Below are positions 15,417 through 21,956 of a stretch of 53,692 nucleotides of DNA, piece after piece. The stretch's first letter is position 1. Each line of letters starts with the position of its first letter. A program made the position numbers and the translations under genes. Source of the DNA: Syntrophaceae bacterium (GTDB lineage Bacteria; Desulfobacterota; Syntrophia; Syntrophales; Smithellaceae); assembly GCA_009773315.1 (NCBI GenBank), contig WRPE01000006.1, positions 94,296-147,987 of the forward strand, read 5' to 3'. The notes below the pieces were generated by a model. The model searched no databases. It saw only the letters and a program-made list of their open reading frames with translations, and was not told the origin of the DNA.

Positions 15417-16733
15417 TCACAACGTTTTTCGGATAAAATGATAATGGGAGCCGAAACGTTCAAACGCTGCCTGATCCAGCGCATCCTGATGTTTGGGGTG
15501 AGCAATGCTGATGATCAGCCGCGCCCGCTCCTGCAAGGATCGGCCGTAAAGATTCACTGCGCCGAATTCCGTCACCAGCCAATGCGCATGGGCGCGTGTT
15601 GTCACCACGCCCGCGCCGGGCAGCAATACAGGAGCGATCTTGCTGACCCCTTTATCCGTAACCGACGGCATGGCGATAATGGCCTTGCCACCCCGGGAAC
15701 GCGAAGCGCCATACATAAAATCGATCTGTCCACCTACACCGGAGTAAAATTTCATGCCTAACGAGTCGGCGCAAATCTGGCCGGTCAGATCAACTTGCAG
15801 CGCGGAATTGATGGCCGTGACCTTCGGATTTCTGGAAATAATAAACGGATCATTGGTATAGCCGACATCCTTCATCAGCACTTGTGCATTGAGGTGCGTG
15901 TAATCATATAATTGTTTTGAACCCAGAAGAAACGTCGCCACCATCTTGCCCTGATCAATCGCCTTCATCGCGCCGTTGATAACGCCTTTTTCCACAAGCC
16001 CGATCACACCGTCGGCAAACATTTCCGTGTGGATACCCAGGTTTTTATGCCCGTCCAGTTGATCCAGCACCGCGTTGGGAATGGCGCCGATGCCCATCTG
16101 CAGGGTGGCGCCGTCTTCGACGAGCACCGCGCAATGCTTGCCGATGGCCGCTTCCAGAGCATCGGGTTTCGCGAAATGGCCCGTCTCCAGCGGGGTATCA
16201 TCTTCGACAAAAATATTGATTCTGCTTACGGGAATGACGGCATCGCCGAATGTGCGGGGAACATGCGGATTGATCACCGCAATCACGGTATCCGCTATTT
16301 CCATGGCAGCCAGTGTCGCGTCAACCGATGTCCCCAGGGACACCGTGCCTTGCTCATCCGGCGGACAGACTTGCACCATGGCTACATTACAGGGCAGATA
16401 ACCTTCGCGATAAAGACGCTGGGTTTCGCCTAAGAACACCGGAATGTAATCAGCATATCCCTGCTGGGTATGCTTACGAACATTCGATCCGACAAAAAAA
16501 GAATCCAGCTGGAAAATACCTTCAAACTCCGGATCGGCATAAGGCGCCGGGCCTTCCGTATGGAGATGATGAATATGAACATCGCGCAATTCACCCGCAC
16601 GCCCGCGGCGGCACAAGGCAGAAACCAGACACTGGGGGGAACTGGCCACGCTGCTCAGATGGATGTGGTCACCCGATTTGATGACCCCAACCGCTTCATC
16701 AGGCGTTACAATTTTGAGGTTTTTTGTTTCCAT
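15417..16733 (-). CDS. Acetyl-CoA hydrolase/4-hydroxybutyrate CoA-transferase family protein
   Basis: A 438-residue family I-like CoA-transferase that moves CoA between acetyl-CoA and another acid. Visible marks are the CoA-binding region GATLQMGIGAIPNAV, the catalytic Glu in LGIHTEMFADG (about residue 237), YSGVGGQIDFMYGASRS and WLVTEFGAVNLYGRS. All motifs are intact. The start METKNLKIV at 16733 is preferred to an upstream in-frame ATG at 16805, because the added 24 residues are encoded by the intergenic repeat and hairpin. The gene is followed on the same strand by the nuclease region and preceded by hydrolase and thiolase genes, a plausible acyl-CoA set. Confidence 0.93.
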   Translation of the reverse strand: METKNLKIVTPDEAVGVIKSGDHIHLSSVASSPQCLVSALCRRGRAGELRDVHIHHLHTEGPAPYADPEFEGIFQLDSFFVGSNVRKHTQQGYADYIPVFLGETQRLYREGYLPCNVAMVQVCPPDEQGTVSLGTSVDATLAAMEIADTVIAVINPHVPRTFGDAVIPVSRINIFVEDDTPLETGHFAKPDALEAAIGKHCAVLVEDGATLQMGIGAIPNAVLDQLDGHKNLGIHTEMFADGVIGLVEKGVINGAMKAIDQGKMVATFLLGSKQLYDYTHLNAQVLMKDVGYTNDPFIISRNPKVTAINSALQVDLTGQICADSLGMKFYSGVGGQIDFMYGASRSRGGKAIIAMPSVTDKGVSKIAPVLLPGAGVVTTRAHAHWLVTEFGAVNLYGRSLQERARLIISIAHPKHQDALDQAAFERFGSHYHFIRKTL

Positions 16734-16755
16734 ATAGCCAATAGTCTGAAGGCTG

Positions 16756-16790
16756 AAGGCCGAAGGTTTATTTTGTAGGCCTTCGGCCTT
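16756..16790. repeat. Inverted repeat in the CoA-transferase leader
   Basis: Perfect 11-bp arms AAGGCCGAAGG and CCTTCGGCCTT are separated by 13 bases, with a T-rich run on the plus side. It lies 23 bases before the CoA-transferase ATG, so it would fold in that gene's leader. On the plus strand it would look like a terminator, but no plus gene ends nearby. The left flank is a simple repeat, CTGAAGGCTGAAGGCCGAAG. Confidence 0.6.
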
Positions 16791-16840
16791 TTTATATTTT
16801 AACATGACGGCGCGCTAGCGCCTTTCATCATTAACCTTCA

Positions 16841-16877
16841 GCCTCGCGCCCCCTCGTGTGACCTTCAGGTCATTAGG
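16841..16877 (-). repeat. Dispersed intergenic repeat, copy 1
   Basis: Read on the minus strand it contains CCTAATGACCTGAAGGTCAC followed by ACGAGGGGGCGCGAGGC. Related copies lie near 17725-17769, 35391-35493 and 38561-38607, with a partial copy near 19290-19314. All are between genes. Alignment was made by eye. Confidence 0.6.
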
Positions 16878-16896
16878 GGGGCGGCCTTCGGTCTAA

Positions 16897-17694
16897 TTAC
16901 CCTTTTAAAAACTCCCGAATATCGTGATTGAGCTGGTCTGGTTTCTCCAGCAGAATCGCGTGACCGCAATTTTCGTAAATAATCATTTTCGCTTCCGGCA
17001 GTGTTTTTTGATAATCCTCCGCCAGCGGAATCGGAAAAAGCGGATCGTCCTTGCCTAAAATAATCAAGGTGGGCTGCGTAATATTCTGCGCCCGGCTGTT
17101 GATATCAAAAACACTGGCTGCGGCAAACTGCCTCAAAAAGGCATGCAGCGGCTGCGGGTTCTTCATCCGCAACTGGACTGCCTGATCCAAAATATCCGGG
17201 TGCTTTTCAACAAATCCCGGCGCCGTCATCAGTGTTAAATCGATACGATATATCTGCTCGGCCGGTTTACCAGAGATGGCTGCGGCCGCTTTCTCCCAGA
17301 AAGGCTTGCCCAGCTCCTGGGATCGAGAACCGCCCATACCCGTCGCCACCAGAATCAGATGGTTGACTCTGTCCGGATAAGACAGAGCCATTTCCTGCGC
17401 AATAAAACCGCCCATGGAAAGCCCAGCCACGTGAGATTTTTCAATGCCCAGCGCCTTTTGCAACCCCACCGCATCCGCCGCCATCATGGCAATGCTGTAT
17501 TCTTCGTCGGGCTTGTCGCTTTGGCCGATGCCGCGGTTATCGAGCGCAATCACCCGGAAATATTTGGATAGTTCCCGTATCTGTGCAAACCATAAATCCA
17601 TGGGAAAAGCCAGACCGTTAATGAGCATCAGCGGCTCGCCCTTTCCCTGCTCTTCGTAATAAATTTTGATTCCGTTGACTGTTTGATGCGGCAC
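16897..17694 (-). CDS. Alpha/beta hydrolase
   Basis: A 265-residue alpha/beta-hydrolase fold protein. The catalytic set is visible: nucleophile Ser in AGLSMGGFIAQ (about residue 94), Asp in LGKDDPLFP, and His in YENCGHAILLEKP. The opening TVNGIKIYYEEQGKGEPLML and LDNRGIGQSDKP are typical of the 3-oxoadipate enol-lactonase-like branch, but substrate assignment is not possible. The GTG start at 17694 is chosen because the longer frame from an ATG at 17745 would run through the terminator and repeat between this gene and the thiolase. Placed between a CoA-transferase and a thiolase, it may be a thioesterase or lactonase; this is inference. Confidence 0.85.
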   Translation of the reverse strand: MPHQTVNGIKIYYEEQGKGEPLMLINGLAFPMDLWFAQIRELSKYFRVIALDNRGIGQSDKPDEEYSIAMMAADAVGLQKALGIEKSHVAGLSMGGFIAQEMALSYPDRVNHLILVATGMGGSRSQELGKPFWEKAAAAISGKPAEQIYRIDLTLMTAPGFVEKHPDILDQAVQLRMKNPQPLHAFLRQFAAASVFDINSRAQNITQPTLIILGKDDPLFPIPLAEDYQKTLPEAKMIIYENCGHAILLEKPDQLNHDIREFLKG

Positions 17695-17711
17695 AAGAAA
17701 CTCCCAAAAAC

Positions 17712-17780
17712 AGGGAACGGTCTTGTGACCTCGTGTGACCTCCATGTCATCAGGTCATTAGGTTATCACGACCGTTCCCT
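17712..17780 (-). terminator. Long hairpin terminator of the thiolase gene carrying a repeat copy
   Basis: Perfect 11-bp arms AGGGAACGGTC (17712-17722) and GACCGTTCCCT (17770-17780). On the minus strand the structure is followed by GTTTTTGG, a terminator-like T run, shortly after the thiolase stop. The 47 bases between the arms are a copy of the dispersed repeat and can pair further inside (GACCT with AGGTC). Confidence 0.65.
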
Positions 17781-17792
17781 ACAGTAACTGAT

Positions 17793-19082
17793 TTAAACAG
17801 CCTCCAGCGCCAGCGCCATGCCCTGGCCGCCGCCGATGCACAGGGATGCGAGCCCTAATTTAACATTGCGGCGCTTCATTTCATTGGCCAGCGCCAAAAC
17901 AATGCGCGCGCCCGAACAGCCAACCGGATGCCCGATGGAAATGGCCGAGCCGTTGACGTTGGTGATATCCCAGGGAATATTCAGTTCGCGCAGGCAGGCC
18001 ATGGCCTGAGAGGCAAACGCTTCGTTGAGTTCAAACAGGCCGTAGTCTTTAATCGACGTGCCGGTTATGCGCAACAGCTTGCGAACGGCAGGAACAGGAC
18101 CCAGTCCCATATAAGCGGGATCAACGCCGCCTGCGGCATAGCCTTTAATCCGCACCAGGGGTTTCAAACCCATCTGTTTGGCCTTGTCTTCGCTCATAAT
18201 CAGCATAGCCGCTGCCGCATCGTTGATGCCGGAGGCATTGCCGGCTGTGACCGTGCCGTCCTTCTTGAAAGCCGTGCCCAGTTTGGCCAGTTTCTCCATG
18301 CTGGTATCCATCGGACGTTCGTCCGTATCGAAAATTATCGGGTTGCCTTTCTTTTGGGGGATGGTGACCGGAACAATTTCACCTTTCAGGAGGCCGTTTT
18401 TAATCGCGTTGCGGGCGCGGGTGTGGCTCTCGAGGCTCATCTTGTCCTGCTCCTCGCGGGAGATGTTGTAGCGCTGGGCGATGTTTTCGGCCGTAATACC
18501 CATGTGGTAACCATAGAAAATTTCATACAGAGCATCAAATACCATCAGGTCAACGGTTTTACCGAAAGGCATATCCATCCGGTGGCCCCAGCGAGCCTTG
18601 GGCAGGCCAATCGGAACATCGCTCATGTTTTCCATGCCGCCCGCGATGACAACCTCGTTGTCACCCGCCTTGATGGAGGCCGCGGCAAGCGCGATGGCTT
18701 TCATGCCGGAGGCGCAAACTTTGTTGATGGTAAAGGCCGTGGTTTCTTTGGGAAGACCGGCACGAATCATGGCCTGGCGTCCGACATTTTGTCCCTGACC
18801 GGCTCCGATGACGTTGCCCATGATCACTTCATCCACGGCGATGTCCTTGAGATTGCCGTCCCACTGGCAATACTGCTGCTCAATGGGCGAAAGGCCTTCG
18901 TTCTTTGCGGTATCCGGCGCATCTTCTTTGGCGTAGGCCGGCAACACGGGTTTGAAACCGGCTTTGATTAAAGTTTCGTGAATGACGAGTGCTCCCAGAT
19001 CTTTGGCTGGGACGTCTTTCAGGGAACCGCCGAAAGCGCCGACCGCGGTGCGTGCACCGCTGACAATGACTGCATTTGACAT
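17793..19082 (-). CDS. Acetyl-CoA acetyltransferase (thiolase)
   Basis: A 429-residue thiolase for reversible condensation or cleavage of acetoacetyl-CoA and longer 3-ketoacyl-CoAs. The acylated Cys is in NKVCASGMKA (about residue 120), the His in GHPVGCSGAR and the second Cys in LCIGGGQGMA. It is about 30-35 residues longer than usual because of an insertion near residues 43-80 (PAYAKEDAPDTAK, SPIEQQYCQWDG) ahead of the conserved DEVIMGNV. The insertion is in frame and not low in complexity. CCTCCTTG upstream on the plus strand reads as AAGGAGG for the start. A palindrome lies just before the start. Confidence 0.95.
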   Translation of the reverse strand: MSNAVIVSGARTAVGAFGGSLKDVPAKDLGALVIHETLIKAGFKPVLPAYAKEDAPDTAKNEGLSPIEQQYCQWDGNLKDIAVDEVIMGNVIGAGQGQNVGRQAMIRAGLPKETTAFTINKVCASGMKAIALAAASIKAGDNEVVIAGGMENMSDVPIGLPKARWGHRMDMPFGKTVDLMVFDALYEIFYGYHMGITAENIAQRYNISREEQDKMSLESHTRARNAIKNGLLKGEIVPVTIPQKKGNPIIFDTDERPMDTSMEKLAKLGTAFKKDGTVTAGNASGINDAAAAMLIMSEDKAKQMGLKPLVRIKGYAAGGVDPAYMGLGPVPAVRKLLRITGTSIKDYGLFELNEAFASQAMACLRELNIPWDITNVNGSAISIGHPVGCSGARIVLALANEMKRRNVKLGLASLCIGGGQGMALALEAV

Positions 19083-19123
19083 AATACGACTACCTCCTTG
19101 ATCTCGATATATTGATAATTTTT

Positions 19124-19141
19124 ATGTCATTTCCATGACAT
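19124..19141. promoter_or_regulatory. Candidate operator palindrome upstream of thiolase
   Basis: ATGTCAT and ATGACAT are perfect inverted 7-bp arms around TTCC, about 42-59 bases before the thiolase start codon. Position and symmetry suit a dimeric repressor such as a TetR-type fatty-acid regulator, but no regulator gene is adjacent and no second copy was seen. Confidence 0.35.
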
Positions 19142-19317
19142 TTTTAAAGTCCAAAAGCCTGTGACAATGGACAATGCATCAAATTTGCGAGGGAGTATTT
19201 CATAATTGAGACGCTAAGGCAAGAATGATTTACCGCGCCGGTCGGGCAGAACGGGAATGGTTTGTCGTGGTCGTGTCTCGTTTTTTTCGCTTCACGCTCG
19301 CGCCCTCTGCAAGGGGG

Positions 19318-20781
19318 TCACGAACGACGCTTCACGAGATACGGATCTTCATGCTTTACGATCTCAAAGCTGAATCGTTTTCCCTCAAATAACCGCAGGC
19401 AGGCATCCACAACTTCAGCATCATAGAAAATGCCTCTGTTTTTAAAAATCTCATCCCTTGCCTCATTAAATCCCAGAGACGGGCGATAGGGGCGGTGCGA
19501 CACCATAGCTTCTACGACATCTGCAACGGCCAATATTTTTGATTCCTGCAAAATATCATTTCCGGTTAATTGGTTGGGATAACCCGAGCCATCCAGCCTT
19601 TCATGATGCTCTATGACCATCCGGGCAATAGGCCAGGGAAAGTCAATGTCCTTCAAAATATCATACCCGGCCTGGGCATGCATTCTCACGATCTGAAGCT
19701 CAATGTTCGTCAGTTTTGTCGGTTTGGTAAGAATCTCGGAAGGAATGGATATCTTCCCGAGATCGTGAATCATACAGGCCAGACCAAGTCCGTCAACCCG
19801 TTTATCTTCAAGGTGCATTTCCACAGCAATAGCCTGGGCAAGATCGGCCACCCTGCGCTGATGACCTGCGGTGTATGGGTCTCTCGTTTCCACCGTTATG
19901 GCCATGGCATTAATTGTGGCGCCGAGTGATTTCCGCAACCGGTCAACACCTTCCTGGCGTTCTATTTCCAGTATTTTGAGTTTGGTAATGTCCCGCGCAA
20001 CGCCACTGAAGCCCGTCGGAAGACCTGCTGAATCTTTTATTAATGTAAAAGAGGTCTGAACATACCTGGTGGTCCCGTCTTTTCGGAAAATTTCATAATC
20101 AAATAATCTCCCGGGCTCCCCTGTCCGGTAAGTTTGATTATGAGCCGAATATATTTTTTGGGCTGTCTCCTGATCCGTAAATTCCCGGCTGTTCATGCCC
20201 ATGAGTTCTTCCGGAGGATAACCCCATATCCGGCACAATGCGGTATTGAAAAAAGTAAATTTGCCGGCGATGTCTGTTTCATAATAACCGTCCTCAATCC
20301 TCTCCAGAATCGTCCGATATTTTTCCTCACTTTGACACAACGCTTCTTCGGCCTGGATACGCTTGGTTCTTATTTCTTTCTTTTCCAGTTCCCGGGCAAT
20401 GGCTACGCCAAGACGCGCCAAATTATCCTTCATGATATAATCATGCGCCCCGCGGTGAATACAGTCCAGAGCCGTCTCCTCTCCAATGGCTCCGGAAACA
20501 ATAATGACCGGGACATCGATGTTCAATTTCTCGATCATCGCAAGGGCGTCAATAGCACTGAAACGCGGCAGGTGATAATCACACAAAATGACATCCCAGT
20601 GTTTGCCGGACAAAGCATTGGCCATATCTTCCGGCGTCTCCACCCGTTCATATTCAGGAGCGTAGCCGTTTTTCTTCAGCTCCCTGAGGATGAGCAGAAC
20701 GTCATCTTCCGAATCCTCCACCACTAAAACCCGGAGGAATTGAGGATTGCCGATTTTAGATTCAGTTTTTTTTGTCATCAT
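19318..20781 (-). CDS. Response regulator with PAS and HD-GYP output domains
   Basis: A 487-residue signalling protein. Residues about 16-135 are a receiver domain (VLVVEDSEDD, phospho-acceptor in VILCDYHLP, VSGAIGEE). Residues about 155-275 are a PAS domain (DGYYETDIAGKFTFFNTAL and FSGVARDITKL). Residues about 300-470 are an HD-GYP domain with YTAGHQRRVADLA, CMIHDLGKISIP and HHERLDGSGYPNQL, which in this family hydrolyses cyclic di-GMP. All catalytic motifs are intact. It is the last gene of the minus-strand signalling cluster, about 120 bases after a single-domain receiver, with a GATTAC repeat array between them. Confidence 0.95.
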   Translation of the reverse strand: MMTKKTESKIGNPQFLRVLVVEDSEDDVLLILRELKKNGYAPEYERVETPEDMANALSGKHWDVILCDYHLPRFSAIDALAMIEKLNIDVPVIIVSGAIGEETALDCIHRGAHDYIMKDNLARLGVAIARELEKKEIRTKRIQAEEALCQSEEKYRTILERIEDGYYETDIAGKFTFFNTALCRIWGYPPEELMGMNSREFTDQETAQKIYSAHNQTYRTGEPGRLFDYEIFRKDGTTRYVQTSFTLIKDSAGLPTGFSGVARDITKLKILEIERQEGVDRLRKSLGATINAMAITVETRDPYTAGHQRRVADLAQAIAVEMHLEDKRVDGLGLACMIHDLGKISIPSEILTKPTKLTNIELQIVRMHAQAGYDILKDIDFPWPIARMVIEHHERLDGSGYPNQLTGNDILQESKILAVADVVEAMVSHRPYRPSLGFNEARDEIFKNRGIFYDAEVVDACLRLFEGKRFSFEIVKHEDPYLVKRRS

Positions 20782-20808
20782 AGCGTATCTCGTACCTCGA
20801 TACTTAAA

Positions 20809-20904
20809 GATTACGACAATTCGAGAAGACGATTACAGCGATTCAGGGACACGATTACTACGATTACAACATCGCCGTAATCGTTCTTTGTTATCGCTGT
20901 AATC
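20809..20904. repeat. GATTAC repeat array 1
   Basis: GATTAC occurs at 20809, 20831 and 20853 (pitch 22) and again at 20862, followed by the inverted form GTAATC at 20877 and 20899 (pitch 22). The consensus unit is GATTACaGCGATT. The right end overlaps the stop codon of the response regulator gene. The two halves can pair into a long hairpin. Confidence 0.85.
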
Positions 20905-21346
20905 ATTTTGAAGCCGGTGGCGGCTCATTCCAAATCAACCAGAACAGACCCAGAGATTTAATCGCTTCCACAAACTGATTAAAGTCAACCGGTTTACGGA
21001 CATAACTATTGGCGCCCAGTTTATATCCATTGACCAAGTCTGCCTCCTGCGATGAAGACGTGAGGATGATCACCGGCAGTAGTCTTGTGGCCTCATTTTG
21101 GCGGATAGTCTTCAGCACTTCCATGCCGTCAATTTTGGGGAGTTTCAGATCCAGCAGGGTAACCACGGGCAAATCCGTCACATCCCGTTTTGCGTAAATC
21201 CCCCTCCCCAAGAGGTAATCCAAGCCTTCCACGCCATCTTTGGCCACGATCACCTTATTGAAGATATTGTTTTGCTTGAATGCCCGTAACGTCAACTCGA
21301 CATCATCAGGATTGTCTTCCACCAGTAAAATAATTTTGTTATCCAC
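20903..21346 (-). CDS. Single-domain response regulator (Rcp1-like)
   Basis: A 147-residue receiver-only protein. The acidic pair is in LLVEDNPDDVELT, the phospho-acceptor Asp in TLLDLKLPKIDGMEVL, Thr/Ser in VIILTSSSQEADL and Lys in YVRKPVDFNQF. The extra loop after helix 2 (GRGIYAKRDVTDLP) is typical of the Rcp1 group that partners bacteriophytochrome-like or PAS/GAF kinases. The start is GTG with AGGAGG upstream. It is most likely phosphorylated by the histidine kinase upstream in the cluster. Its TGA lies inside a repeat unit. Confidence 0.95.
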   Translation of the reverse strand: MDNKIILLVEDNPDDVELTLRAFKQNNIFNKVIVAKDGVEGLDYLLGRGIYAKRDVTDLPVVTLLDLKLPKIDGMEVLKTIRQNEATRLLPVIILTSSSQEADLVNGYKLGANSYVRKPVDFNQFVEAIKSLGLFWLIWNEPPPASK

Positions 21347-21365
21347 AATTCTCGCCTCCTCGAAT

Positions 21366-21480
21366 GATTACTGCGATTAGGGAAAGCGATTACGGCGATT
21401 TAATGGCACGATTACAACGATTCAAATATCGCTGTAATCTTTCCCCCATCGCTGTAATCTTGTTTTTTATCTCTGTAATC
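21366..21480. repeat. GATTAC repeat array 2
   Basis: Direct units at 21366, 21388 and 21410 (pitch 22) are followed by inverted GTAATC units at 21434, 21454 and 21475 (pitch 20-21). It fills the gap between the single-domain response regulator and the GxxExxY gene. Confidence 0.85.
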
Positions 21481-21488
21481 GTTTCTCT

Positions 21489-21938
21489 TTATAACATTAA
21501 TCGTCTCACTTCACAGCTTCTATTACCAAAATTAACAAGCAGTCCCACTTTTATATCAGACGCTTTTAAATAAGAAATTATCTGGCTTTCAAATATCTTG
21601 GGCATCTTACCTTCTACTGCTTTCAATTCAACTATTACTTTATTTTCTACTAAAAGATCTGCCCTGAATTTACCAACGGGTTTTTTATCGTATCTTACAA
21701 CAAATTCCGTCTCCGCTGTAAATATCAATTTTCGATCCGCTAATGCAATCTTCAAAGCATTCGTATAGATACGTTCGACAAACCCTGGTCCCAGTTCATT
21801 ATGAACATGATAGCAGGCCTCAATAATCTTTCCCGTTAAAGGGTCCCTCTCCCCGCTTTTATCGCTGTAATCGTTTTTATTAATCGCAGTAATCATATTT
21901 TCATCTTTGTAATCTTGCTTTCTAATCTCTGCAATCAT
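21489..21938 (-). CDS. GxxExxY family protein with repeat-encoded N-terminus
   Basis: A 149-residue protein of the GxxExxY family, named for the motif seen here as GFVERIY (about residue 53). Other family marks are LTGKIIEACYHVHNELGPG, FRADLLVENKVIVELKAV (nuclease-like strand pattern D-x-x-x-x-x-x-V-x-E-x-K) and a C-terminal LLVNFGN. The function of the family is not established; the strand pattern suggests a PD-(D/E)xK-like fold. The first 30 residues (MIAEIRKQDYKDE, MITAINKNDYSDK) are a translation of GATTAC repeat units. A normal family member begins near DPLTGK, so the true start is uncertain: ATG 21938 and ATG 21896 are both in frame and neither has a strong ribosome site. Confidence 0.85.
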   Translation of the reverse strand: MIAEIRKQDYKDENMITAINKNDYSDKSGERDPLTGKIIEACYHVHNELGPGFVERIYTNALKIALADRKLIFTAETEFVVRYDKKPVGKFRADLLVENKVIVELKAVEGKMPKIFESQIISYLKASDIKVGLLVNFGNRSCEVRRLML

Positions 21939-21956
21939 TTTTTTATCTCTGTAATC
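21861..21956. repeat. GATTAC repeat array 3, partly coding
   Basis: Inverted units at 21867, 21889, 21909, 21931 (GCAATC) and 21951, with pitches 22, 20, 22 and 20. The pitch sum of 84 is a multiple of three, so the array stays open on the minus strand and encodes the start of the GxxExxY protein. The far end touches the stop of the histidine kinase gene. Confidence 0.85.

Noticed and set aside
17928-18971. 347-codon open frame antisense to the thiolase
   Set aside because: Mirror of GC-rich sense codons; the thiolase has all catalytic motifs.
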